From NCBI GenBank assembly GCA_902803185.1, contig CADCOV010000030.1:1-11852 (forward strand): a stretch of DNA of 11,852 nt, in the 5' to 3' direction. The translations under genes and the position numbers were made by a program. This stretch comes from an uncultured Eubacteriales bacterium (GTDB lineage: Bacteria; Bacillota; Clostridia; Peptostreptococcales; Anaerovoracaceae). Within the stretch, counting starts at the first letter, position 1. Each line of letters opens with the position of its first letter. The notes under the pieces were generated by a model that was not told the origin of the DNA, searched no databases, and saw only the letters and a program-made list of their open reading frames with translations. Below, piece by piece: positions 1 to 6,291 of the stretch.

Positions 1-813
1 CCGGAGAGCGTCGTCATCCCGGCGTTCACCGAGATCAAGATCACCAAGTCCCGCAACCTCAGCGCCGGCACCGAGCTCACCTGGACCGAGGTCGAGGGAG
101 CCACGGGCTACGAGGTCAGCATGAAGACCGATGACGGCGAGTGGACGGTCGCGGAAGCGAACGCCCAGGGCACCGTCTACGTGGTCCCGAAGAGCAAGCT
201 CACCGGCGGTACCCGCTACACCTACAGGGTCAAAGCCCTCGGCGTGGCGGAGGCCTACTCCAACGAGAAGGTCCAGACCTGGCTGGTCGCTCCTGTGATC
301 AGTTCCCTGGTCAACAAGAGCAGCGGCACCGAGCTCACCTGGAACGCGGTGGACGGCGCCAAGAGCTACGTCGTGATGTACGGAACGGAAAAGGGCAAGT
401 GGAAGACACTGGCCTCCGGCATCACCGGCACCACCTACACCGTCCCGAAGGACAAGCTGACGAGCGGCACCAAGTACTACTACACGATCAAAGCCAAGGG
501 CGCCGCGACCAGCGGCTACACCAGCGGCAAGGCGAAGACCTGGCTCGAGGCTCCGACAGTGAAGAGCGCGAAGAAGGTCAGCGCCGGCGTCACAGTGACC
601 TGGAGCAAAGTGAAGGGCGCTGAGACCTATACCGTGATGTACAAGGAAAAAGGCGGCGAGTGGAAGACCGCGAAGAGCAAGGTCACCGGCACCTCTTACA
701 CCGTGCCGAAGTCCAAGCTCGTGAGCGGCAAGACCTACTACTTCACCGTGAAGGCAGTAGGCGCAGCCACCGGCGGCTACACCAGCGGCAAGAGCCTGAC
801 CTACAAGGCATAA
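1..813 (+). CDS. Fibronectin-III-like repeat protein, C-terminal part (5' truncated)
   Basis: The frame is open from base 1 to TAA at 811-813, so the start lies upstream of the window; the ATG at 121 is an internal methionine, because codons 1-40 continue the same repeat pattern. The visible 270 residues form three modules of about 88 residues (roughly 8-97, 98-185, 186-270). Each has the beta-sandwich pattern of bacterial fibronectin-III domains: 'A..V....G..LTW..V.GA..Y.V', a Trp-containing 'W' strand (W48, W134, W221), 'YTVPK.KL..G..Y.Y.VKA.G', then 'GYTSGK' in the last two. Modules 2 and 3 are closest at DNA level; an 18-base stretch is identical at 514-531 and 775-792. Such modules usually act as spacers or carbohydrate/protein-binding units in large exported clostridial proteins. 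The protein ends directly after the last module, with no LPXTG sorting signal or hydrophobic tail, so any anchor or catalytic domain must be upstream. Export is inferred. Confidence 0.85.
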   Translation, partial: PESVVIPAFTEIKITKSRNLSAGTELTWTEVEGATGYEVSMKTDDGEWTVAEANAQGTVYVVPKSKLTGGTRYTYRVKALGVAEAYSNEKVQTWLVAPVISSLVNKSSGTELTWNAVDGAKSYVVMYGTEKGKWKTLASGITGTTYTVPKDKLTSGTKYYYTIKAKGAATSGYTSGKAKTWLEAPTVKSAKKVSAGVTVTWSKVKGAETYTVMYKEKGGEWKTAKSKVTGTSYTVPKSKLVSGKTYYFTVKAVGAATGGYTSGKSLTYKA

Positions 814-835
814 GGGCAAACGCAGGATAGAAATG

Positions 836-871
836 AAACAGGCAGAGAGGGTCTCCTCTCTGCCTGTTTTT
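836..871 (+). terminator. Strong rho-independent terminator after the FnIII-repeat gene
   Basis: A perfect 15-bp inverted repeat pairs 836-850 with 855-869 around a 4-base loop (gtct) and runs straight into five T residues (867-871). It sits 22 bases after the TAA of the repeat protein and isolates that gene from the promoter of iadA. Confidence 0.93.
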
Positions 872-904
872 CAGCTATTTTCAAGCAGCAGTTGCCTGCA
901 TGCC

Positions 905-933
905 TTGACAAATGCACCTTTGCCCAATATCAT
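905..933 (+). promoter_or_regulatory. Sigma-70/SigA-type promoter for iadA
   Basis: A perfect -35 box TTGACA (905-910) is followed after exactly 17 bases by TATCAT (928-933), a 5/6 match to the -10 consensus. Transcription would start near 940, giving a leader of about 30 bases. The ribosome binding site AGGAGG (957-962) is 6 bases before the ATG at 969. No extra operator-like repeat stands out. Confidence 0.8.
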
Positions 934-968
934 GCATGTAAGCGGGGGAGCCGCTTAGGAGGACTACT

Positions 969-2099
969 ATGATCCGTTTGATCAGGAACGCGCGGGTGTT
1001 CCGGGAGAACGCCTGGCGCAGGAGCGATATTTTGATCGCGGGACAGCGCATCGAGGCCATCGACGATGCTTTGAACTGCGAGTTCCCGGGGATGGAGGTC
1101 ATCGATGCCTACGGCATGCGGGCCATCCCGGGCTACATCGACCAGCACGTCCACGTCACCGGCGGCGGGGGCGAGGGCAGCTTCATCACCCAGGTGCCGC
1201 CCCTCAGGCTCAGCGAGCCGGTCTGCGCCGGCGTGACTTCGCTGGTGGGCCTCCTCGGGACCGACGGCACCACCCGGAGCGTGGCGAACCTGGTGGCGAA
1301 GACGAAGGCCCTGAAGGAGTTCGGCATGAGCGCCTGGTGCCTCACCGGCAATTACCGGTATCCGTCGCCGACACTGACCGGCAGCGTCATGGACGACATC
1401 ACCTTTGTCGACGAGATCATCGGCGTCAAGATCGCGATCTGCGACCACCGGTCCGCCAACATCACCACGGAGGAGCTGATCCGCCTGGCCTCCGACGCCA
1501 GGGTGGCGGGCCTTCTGTCCGGCAAAGCGGGCATCGTCCATCTCCACACCGGCAGCGGCCCGTCCCAGCTGGACATCATCTTCGAGGCCCTGGAGCGCTC
1601 CGACGTCCCGATCAGCGTCTTCCGGCCGACCCATCTGGCTGCGAAATTTGACGCGGCCATGCGGTTTGCCAAGATGGGCGGCTACATCGACTTCACCTGC
1701 GACCCGGACGACGTGCCGAAGCGGGCGAGGCTCCTGATCAAGGCCCTCTCCGAGGCGCCGCAGGGCCGGGTCACCATCAGCACCGACAGCAACGGCAGCC
1801 TGCCGATCTGGAACGAGAAGAAGGAGATGATCGGCATCGGCGCAGGCAAGATCGCCACCCTGCACGAGACGATCAAAGCCATGGTCGCCCAGGGCATGCC
1901 GCTGGAGGAAGCGATCCGCCCGGTCACGGAGAACGTGGCAAAGGGACTTCTGCTCTACCCGCGGAAGGGCCTGCTGGCACCGGGCGCCGACGCGGACATC
2001 CTGCTGCTCACCGAGGATCTCACGATCGACAGCGTCTTCGCCCTCGGCCGGCCGATGGTGCGGGGCGGCGCACTCCAGGTGAGCGTACCATTCGAATGA
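969..2099 (+). CDS. iadA: Isoaspartyl (beta-aspartyl) dipeptidase IadA
   Basis: A 376-residue metal-dependent amidohydrolase that cleaves isoaspartyl dipeptides left when proteins with damaged Asp/Asn residues are degraded; cytosolic. The amidohydrolase binuclear metal site is intact: H60 and H62 in 'IDQHVH', K154 in 'IGVK' (the lysine carboxylated in the E. coli enzyme), H193, H222 in 'RPTH' and D273 in 'STDSNGS'. The IadA signatures 'GGGGEG' (65-70), 'LLGTDG' (95-100), 'LTGNYRYPS' with Y129, and 'CDHRS' with R161 separate it from dihydroorotases and hydantoinases. Length is close to the E. coli enzyme (390). The substrate-site Arg that follows the fourth metal His in E. coli ('THVNR') has no Arg counterpart here ('THLAAK'), so substrate preference may differ slightly. 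ATG 969 is supported by AGGAGG at 6 bases. It is a single-gene unit with its own promoter and a hairpin after it. Confidence 0.93.
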   Translation: MIRLIRNARVFRENAWRRSDILIAGQRIEAIDDALNCEFPGMEVIDAYGMRAIPGYIDQHVHVTGGGGEGSFITQVPPLRLSEPVCAGVTSLVGLLGTDGTTRSVANLVAKTKALKEFGMSAWCLTGNYRYPSPTLTGSVMDDITFVDEIIGVKIAICDHRSANITTEELIRLASDARVAGLLSGKAGIVHLHTGSGPSQLDIIFEALERSDVPISVFRPTHLAAKFDAAMRFAKMGGYIDFTCDPDDVPKRARLLIKALSEAPQGRVTISTDSNGSLPIWNEKKEMIGIGAGKIATLHETIKAMVAQGMPLEEAIRPVTENVAKGLLLYPRKGLLAPGADADILLLTEDLTIDSVFALGRPMVRGGALQVSVPFE

Positions 2100-2109
2100 T
2101 CAAAGCCTT

Positions 2110-2134
2110 AGGGCGGCCCGGCGGGCCGCCCTTT
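2110..2134 (+). terminator. GC-rich hairpin after iadA, probable weak terminator
   Basis: Bases 2111-2119 are perfectly complementary to 2123-2131 (nine G-C pairs, with an added A-T pair 2110/2132), leaving a 3-base loop. Only three T residues follow, so the U-tract is poor and termination may be incomplete. It lies 11 bases after the iadA stop codon and just before the promoter of the next unit. Confidence 0.65.
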
Positions 2135-2146
2135 GTCGCTCAAGGA

Positions 2147-2176
2147 GTGGCAGGCGCCTGTACAATCTGCTATAAT
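2147..2176 (+). promoter_or_regulatory. Promoter for the KAP NTPase / PAP2 unit
   Basis: A perfect -10 box TATAAT lies at 2171-2176. The best -35 candidate is GTGGCA at 2147-2152 (4/6 match, 18-base spacer), so recognition would rest mainly on the -10. The ribosome binding site GGAGGG (2187-2192) is 7 bases before the ATG at 2200. Confidence 0.68.
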
Positions 2177-2199
2177 AGACCCAAACGGAGGGTACCGGT

Positions 2200-3894
2200 A
2201 TGAAGAAGAATAAGGCACAGGTGATCGGCAGTTCGGACCAGGTCTCGGAGGAAGATCTCCTTGGGATGAAACAGTATTTTGACGGCATCGCGGCCTTCGT
2301 GAAGAGCTGCGACACGCCGATGACCGTGGCGATCCAGGGCGACTGGGGGAGCGGCAAGACCACCGCCATGCAGCAGGTGAGAGACCGGCTGAAGGACACG
2401 GGCGGCAGCGATTCCGAAGAGGAGCCGAAGAACAGCATCTGGTTCAACACCTGGCAGTTCGCCGTGGCGGACGGCAGCGGCAAGCTGATCATTCCGCTCC
2501 TGCACATGCTGATCGAGAAGCTGTCCGAAAAGGCGAAGGATACGGATAAGGTGAGTGTGGCGCTGGCAGCGATGCGCAGCATCGCCGCTTTGATCGGTGC
2601 CGGGATCCAGGCCCATCCGGTGGGCGGGTTCATTTGGAACACCGCTGCGAACATGAAGTCGCTTTCTGAACCCCGGGATAAGGAAGAAACCCCGGAGCAG
2701 TATATGGCTCGGATGTCGGAAGCGTCCCGGGCCGTGCTGGGCATGAAGGATACGCTGCGTTCCCTGGTGGAGGATGTGGTCGGGGAGGACGGCCGACTGT
2801 ACGTCTTCGTGGACGATCTGGACCGGCTGGAGCCGCAGATGGCGGTGGAACTCCTGGAGGGTCTGAAGAACTTCATGGACTGCGAGGGCTGCGTCTTCAT
2901 CCTGGCGGTGGACCTGGAGGTCGTGGAACAGGGACTCAGCAAGAAGTACGGGGCGGATTTCTCCGAGGAGAAGGCCCACCGGTTCTTCGACAAGATCATC
3001 CAGGTGCCTTTCGAGCTGCCGATGAACGCCTACGACCTGACTGAGTACGTGCAGAAACAGTCCGGCACGAAGGACGTGGCGAGATACCTCGCGATCCTTA
3101 GGGCCTTCGATGAGCGGAACCCGCGGACCATCAAACGGGGATTCAACCTGCTGAAGCTTTACGAGTGCGTGGACCGGGCACGGTCCGGCGGCGTGGGCGA
3201 AGGGCAGGCGGAAGGGCAGGAGGGGCGTTACGGCATCCTGCTCCTGCAAAAGAAGATGAAGGACGTCTACGATGAGCTGGACGACCTGCTGGCGGGGGAG
3301 CCGGCAGAAAACGCCACGGCGATCGGCAACCTGATGGACGAGCACGAGGAGGTCCGGGTGATCCTGGAGAAGGGCTTCGGGATCAGAAGAGAAGCCCTCG
3401 CCCCAGAGACCATCGCCCCGGAGACCATCGCCCCGGAGACCTGCAAAGCGCTGCAGGAGCTCAAGGCCGTGGTCGGCGGCACCCGTTTCATCGGCAATAC
3501 CAAAGAGAGCAGCAAGGCGGAACCGATGGAGATCTTCCGCCGGATCGAGCAGAGGGTCCGCAGCGCCGCCGTGGAAGGCGTCACCTGCACCAGGGTCGAT
3601 TCCCAGGAGCGGAGCGAGCTCGGTATCAGCGTCGGGAAATCCCTGAAATGCAAGCTGAACTGCTATAACGTATACTCGGTTAATCTAACGGTTTACAATA
3701 TGGATCAGGACGATCTGAACTGGATCGCCGCAAGCCCGGACTTCGCTTTGTTGGGCGGCGGTGAAGCGCTCCCGCAGCGGGTCTACGGCTACTATCTGAA
3801 CCAGGGCGGCCGCGTCACGGTGGCCAAGATCCGGTTCTACGAACAGGGGGGTCCGCTGGATGAACTGCTGCGCCGCGCAGGCGTGCTTTGTTAG
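2200..3894 (+). CDS. KAP-family P-loop NTPase
   Basis: A 564-residue STAND-class NTPase of the KAP family. Visible motifs: Walker A 'GDWGSGKTT' (47-55, K53), the 'WFNTWQF' tryptophan pair typical of KAP proteins (W81, W85), Walker B 'YVFVDDLDRL' (201-210, D205/D206/D208), the conserved 'FDKIIQVPFELP' strand (263-274) and the 'NPRTIKR' arginine motif (307-313). Between Walker A and B a moderately hydrophobic stretch (about 118-150) sits where family members often carry membrane helices, but it is Ala/Gly-rich and not a clear membrane span. Residues 326-345 and 366-440 look like flexible linkers, one with a short tandem repeat. The C-terminal 120 residues match nothing I recognise and may be a sensor or effector. 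KAP NTPases include phage-exclusion proteins (PifA) and eukaryotic membrane scaffolds; the role here is unknown. The gene has its own promoter and is followed by a PAP2-type membrane enzyme, probably co-transcribed. Confidence 0.9.
   Translation: MKKNKAQVIGSSDQVSEEDLLGMKQYFDGIAAFVKSCDTPMTVAIQGDWGSGKTTAMQQVRDRLKDTGGSDSEEEPKNSIWFNTWQFAVADGSGKLIIPLLHMLIEKLSEKAKDTDKVSVALAAMRSIAALIGAGIQAHPVGGFIWNTAANMKSLSEPRDKEETPEQYMARMSEASRAVLGMKDTLRSLVEDVVGEDGRLYVFVDDLDRLEPQMAVELLEGLKNFMDCEGCVFILAVDLEVVEQGLSKKYGADFSEEKAHRFFDKIIQVPFELPMNAYDLTEYVQKQSGTKDVARYLAILRAFDERNPRTIKRGFNLLKLYECVDRARSGGVGEGQAEGQEGRYGILLLQKKMKDVYDELDDLLAGEPAENATAIGNLMDEHEEVRVILEKGFGIRREALAPETIAPETIAPETCKALQELKAVVGGTRFIGNTKESSKAEPMEIFRRIEQRVRSAAVEGVTCTRVDSQERSELGISVGKSLKCKLNCYNVYSVNLTVYNMDQDDLNWIAASPDFALLGGGEALPQRVYGYYLNQGGRVTVAKIRFYEQGGPLDELLRRAGVLC
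3400..3441 (+). repeat. 15-bp in-frame tandem repeat (2.8 copies) inside the KAP NTPase gene
   Basis: The unit gccccggagaccatc encodes APETI and occurs almost three times (residues 401-414, APET-I-APET-I-APET), the first copy with one synonymous difference (cca for ccg). The length is a multiple of three, so slippage would change linker length without breaking the frame. It lies between the NTPase core and the unrecognised C-terminal region. Confidence 0.88.
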
Positions 3895-3911
3895 ATGAGA
3901 GGAGGAAGGGT

Positions 3912-4607
3912 ATGAGTTATCTCTGGAAGCGCATCAAAGAGATCCCGGCTTACGGATGGATCCTGGGATTCGTGTATTTCGCGCTGCAGTACGGCATGTA
4001 CCGGCTGGCGAATCTCCTGGCGAACGTCACCGGGACGGTCAGCTGGGCCATCTGCCCGAAGGTCCCGGTCATCGACGACGCGATCCCGCTCGTCCCGATC
4101 TTCGCGACCATCTATCTGTTCTCCTACGTCTTCTGGATCATGGGGCCGATGATCGCGTCCCTGACGGCGAAGCGGAATTTCGTCAACTACATGATCGGCC
4201 TCTCCGCAGCCTACATCATCGGGTTCCTGATCTTCTGGTTCCTGCCGACCTACATGGACCGCACGGCGGAGGGCCTGATGGAGATGGCGGATCAGCCCGG
4301 CATCTTCTACGCGCTGCTGCGCACGGTCTACGGCGCGGATGGAGGAGAGCGGGCCTTCAACCTGTTCCCGTCCTACCACTGCCTGATCAGCATGTACTGC
4401 TACCTGGGCATCCGGAAGCGGGAGGAGGTCTCCAAGGGCGTCCGCTGGTATTCCCTGATCATGGCGCTTTTGATCTCGGTCTCCACCGTCACCACCAAGC
4501 AGCATTACTTCCTGGACATCGTGGGCGGCATCGGCATCGCCCTGATCTGCTACGCGGTCGTGCAGAAGCTGGATCCGGCGAAGCGGTGGGTGAAGGAAAA
4601 CGGTTGA
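3912..4607 (+). CDS. Membrane PAP2-superfamily phosphatase / IPC-synthase-like protein
   Basis: A 231-residue polytopic membrane protein with about six hydrophobic segments (near 14-30, 60-82, 92-112, 157-168, 179-193, 203-218). The active-site motifs are those of PAP2 proteins in the inositol-phosphorylceramide-synthase-like branch: 'FPSYH' (152-156, variant of PSGH, H156) and 'STVTTKQHYFLD' (191-202, H198 and D202; Lys stands near the usual Arg). Family members hydrolyse or transfer phosphate or phospho-headgroups on lipids at the membrane; the substrate here cannot be read from sequence. The start is taken at ATG 3912 because AGGAGG (3900-3905) lies exactly 6 bases before it. The frame is also open from TTG 3888, which would overlap the KAP gene, but that codon has no comparable site. 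The gap to the KAP stop is 17 bases, which suggests co-transcription and perhaps shared membrane work. Confidence 0.85.
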   Translation: MSYLWKRIKEIPAYGWILGFVYFALQYGMYRLANLLANVTGTVSWAICPKVPVIDDAIPLVPIFATIYLFSYVFWIMGPMIASLTAKRNFVNYMIGLSAAYIIGFLIFWFLPTYMDRTAEGLMEMADQPGIFYALLRTVYGADGGERAFNLFPSYHCLISMYCYLGIRKREEVSKGVRWYSLIMALLISVSTVTTKQHYFLDIVGGIGIALICYAVVQKLDPAKRWVKENG

Positions 4608-4631
4608 TTTTTACAGCACATCTGATATAAT
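4604..4631 (+). promoter_or_regulatory. Extended -10 promoter for the queT unit
   Basis: TATAAT at 4626-4631 is preceded by TGA (4623-4625), giving an extended -10 element. TTGATT at 4604-4609 is a 4/6 -35 box with a 16-base spacer, and overlaps the stop codon of the PAP2 gene. Transcription would begin near 4638, immediately before the three-hairpin leader. Confidence 0.8.
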
Positions 4632-4640
4632 GTCCATCGT

Positions 4641-4726
4641 GTGCGGCAATGGGGCCGCGCGGCTTTGCGAGTGTTCGTGACCATCCACTCGCGGGGGAAA
4701 TGTCCCCGATCAAAAAAACTAGGGAG
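4641..4726 (+). promoter_or_regulatory. Structured 5' leader of queT with three consecutive hairpins; possible riboswitch or other cis-regulatory RNA
   Basis: Three hairpins follow one another between the predicted transcription start and the ribosome binding site. H1 pairs 4641-4647 with 4654-4660 (7 bp, one G-U). H2 pairs 4667-4673 with 4686-4692 (7 bp, 12-base loop). H3 pairs 4692-4696 with 4704-4708 (5 bp, all G-C) and abuts H2. Loop bases ATGG of H1 (4649-4652) can pair with CCAT in the loop of H2 (4681-4684), which would make a kissing interaction. Seven A residues (4712-4718) and CTAGGGAG, containing the Shine-Dalgarno sequence, follow. TCCC in the 3' arm of H3 could pair with GGGA of the Shine-Dalgarno, giving a possible on/off switch. 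queT genes are often controlled by preQ1 riboswitches, but the preQ1-I core is not present as I know it. Pairing is seen by eye; regulation is inferred. Confidence 0.5.
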
Positions 4727-4736
4727 AACTATTACT

Positions 4737-5246
4737 ATGAAAAATTCCAAACTACTGTTTATGACGCAGGCAGCGATGATCGCGGCCATCTACGTGGTGC
4801 TTACCGTGCTGCTGGCACCCTTCAGCTTCGGCGAGGTGCAGCTTCGGGCAGCGGAGATGCTGACCATCCTGCCTTTCTTTACGCCTGCAGCCATCCCGGG
4901 CGTCTTCCTGGGATGCCTGCTCGGGAACATCCTGGGCGGCGCCGTCCTGCCGGACATCATCTTCGGCAGCCTGGCGACTTTGATCGGCGCGGTGGGGACC
5001 TATATGCTCCGCAGGACGAACCTCTTCCTGGCGCCGCTTCCTCCGATCATCGCCAATTCCCTGATCGTGCCCTTTGTGCTGAAATACGCCTACGCGGTCC
5101 CGCTGCCGATCCCGTTCATGATGCTGACGGTCTGCATCGGCGAGGTGCTGGGCTGCGGCGTGCTGGGCATCCTTCTGGCGAAGGTGATCCAGCGCTATCC
5201 GAGCCTGCGGACAGGCTTTGCAATCAACAAGAATGGACAAGAATAA
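4737..5246 (+). CDS. queT: QueT-family ECF transporter substrate-binding (S) component
   Basis: A 169-residue integral membrane protein. The N-terminal third carries the QueT pattern 'AAIYVVLTVLLAPFSFGEVQ' (16-35), 'LRAAEMLTILPFFTPAAIPG' (36-55), then 'FLGCLLGNILGG' and 'DIIFGSLATLIGA' (73-85), with about five or six hydrophobic segments overall. QueT S components bind a queuosine precursor and dock on a shared energy-coupling module (EcfA, EcfA', EcfT), not encoded here. ATG 4737 is chosen because it begins the conserved helix and has GGGAG at 4722-4726, 10 bases upstream, a rather long spacing. The frame is open further upstream, but that stretch is the structured leader and would encode an unrelated basic extension. 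The downstream EamA gene overlaps by 14 bases. The family assignment is strong; the actual ligand is inferred. Confidence 0.85.
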   Translation: MKNSKLLFMTQAAMIAAIYVVLTVLLAPFSFGEVQLRAAEMLTILPFFTPAAIPGVFLGCLLGNILGGAVLPDIIFGSLATLIGAVGTYMLRRTNLFLAPLPPIIANSLIVPFVLKYAYAVPLPIPFMMLTVCIGEVLGCGVLGILLAKVIQRYPSLRTGFAINKNGQE

Positions 5247-6132
5247 AACGAGCAAAGTCACAATTTTATTGATGGTGATCGTGGCCTCACTGATGTGGGG
5301 CACGTCCTTTTTGTCGATCAAGATCATGCTGCGCTGGCTGGAGCCGATCCAGGTGCTGACCGCCCGCTGGACGGTGGCGGCGATCTTCTTCCTGATCCTG
5401 GTCCTCATCGGCAAGCTCAGGATCGACGTGCACAAGCCGGAATTCAAATTCCTCGTGCTGAACGCGATCATCGAACCCTGCCTGTACTCGGTCTTCGAGA
5501 CCTATGCGGTGGATCTGACCAGCGCGTCGACCAGCGCGATCTTCATCGCGACGATCCCCTGCGTGGTCCTGCTGATGCAGGTGGTCTTCTTCCATCGGAA
5601 GGCGAAGCCGGCGGTCCTCTTCGGGATCCTGATCGCCTTCGCGGGCGTGTTCGTCTGCACCTACTTCGCGCCGGGCTTCTCCCTGAGCGGCCGGGCGGCG
5701 GGCTTCGTGGCCCTGGGGCTGACCATCCTGACCGGCGCCCTGTACGCCCTGACGAGCCCGCGGGCCGGTGCCGGCTACAACAGCATCACCGTCACGGCCA
5801 TGATGGCCTTCGTGGGCTGCCTCGTCTTCCACATCGAGAACATCGCCATGGGGAACGAAGTGGCGACCTTCACCGCACTGGCGGCCCATCCGGAAGCGCT
5901 GGCCCTGACCTTCTACCTGGGCCTGGGCTGCTCCGCCCTCTGCTACTTCATCTTCAACCGCCTGATGGTGGTCATGGACACGGCGGTGGCGAACAACATC
6001 ATTGCCAACTCCGTCACGGCGGTGGGCGTCATCAGCGGCGTGCTGCTCCTGGGAGACCCGGGCGGCTGGTACACGGCGGTCGGCCTGGTGCTGACCATCG
6101 CCGGCGTCCTGCTCTCCTCCAAGGACAGCTGA
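5233..6132 (+). CDS. EamA/DMT-superfamily transporter
   Basis: A 299-residue protein with about ten hydrophobic segments arranged as two EamA repeats. The first opens with 'LMWGTSFLSIKIML' (20-33) and 'ARWTVAAIFFLI' (44-55) and includes 'SASTSAIFIATIPCVVLL'. The second runs from about 155 to 294 with 'NNIIANSVTAVGVISGVLLLGD' near 254-275. Family members usually export amino acids, nucleobases or other metabolites across the cytoplasmic membrane; the substrate here is unknown. ATG 5233 lies inside the end of queT (14-base overlap) and has no good Shine-Dalgarno sequence, which suggests translational coupling. A TTG at 5218 is also in frame but equally lacks a site. A perfect terminator ends the unit 15 bases after the stop, so queT and this gene form one two-gene transcript. 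Confidence 0.87.
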   Translation: MDKNKTSKVTILLMVIVASLMWGTSFLSIKIMLRWLEPIQVLTARWTVAAIFFLILVLIGKLRIDVHKPEFKFLVLNAIIEPCLYSVFETYAVDLTSASTSAIFIATIPCVVLLMQVVFFHRKAKPAVLFGILIAFAGVFVCTYFAPGFSLSGRAAGFVALGLTILTGALYALTSPRAGAGYNSITVTAMMAFVGCLVFHIENIAMGNEVATFTALAAHPEALALTFYLGLGCSALCYFIFNRLMVVMDTAVANNIIANSVTAVGVISGVLLLGDPGGWYTAVGLVLTIAGVLLSSKDS

Positions 6133-6147
6133 ATCCAACAAAACCCC

Positions 6148-6176
6148 AAGCCCCGGCTCCCGCAGCCGGGGCTTTT
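6148..6176 (+). terminator. Rho-independent terminator after the EamA gene
   Basis: An 11-bp perfect inverted repeat (6148-6158 with 6164-6174) with a 5-base loop runs into a four-T tract (6173-6176). It closes the queT/EamA unit and separates it from the mtnA promoter. Confidence 0.92.
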
Positions 6177-6227
6177 GTAATGGGGAGATCCCGCGCCAAA
6201 AACCGCCCGGCCCGCCGCCCTCAAACA

Positions 6228-6256
6228 TTGCAATCAGCGGCTTCTTGTGCTACATT
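6228..6256 (+). promoter_or_regulatory. Promoter for the mtnA-scpAB-pro-purC run
   Basis: TTGCAA (6228-6233, 4/6) and TACATT (6251-6256, 4/6) are 17 bases apart, and TGC directly before the -10 (6248-6250) makes it an extended -10. The ribosome binding site GGAGGGG (6279-6285) is 6 bases before the ATG at 6292. The rest of the 159-base gap from 6133 holds only the preceding terminator and a GC-rich stretch without clear structure. No SAM riboswitch features are visible despite the methionine-salvage gene. Confidence 0.6.
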
Positions 6257-6291
6257 AGTATTTGTAGATTTATGCCTTGGAGGGGTAGTGA

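Noticed and set aside
514-792. Repeats of 18 bases as a possible CRISPR or mobile-element signal
   Set aside because: The identical stretches lie in the same position of two FnIII modules and are explained by protein repeat duplication.
2170-3345. A 391-codon minus-strand open frame opposite the KAP gene
   Set aside because: No motif, no plausible ribosome binding site, and the KAP motifs on the plus strand fill the region.
3888-3911. Longer N-terminus of the PAP2 protein from TTG 3888
   Set aside because: ATG 3912 has an ideally placed AGGAGG. The extension would be translated through that site and adds only eight charged residues.
4692-4726. Canonical preQ1-I riboswitch
   Set aside because: The A-rich tail and CTA are suggestive, but the stem loop is only 7 bases and lacks the conserved loop sequence needed for the pseudoknot. 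I kept it as an unclassified structured leader.
4641-4736. N-terminal extension of QueT upstream of ATG 4737
   Set aside because: The frame is open, but the extension is a basic sequence unlike the family and coincides with the hairpin leader.
6177-6227. Regulatory RNA (SAM riboswitch) before mtnA
   Set aside because: The GC-rich stretch has only short chance pairings and none of the conserved SAM riboswitch core sequences; the leader after the predicted start is also too short.
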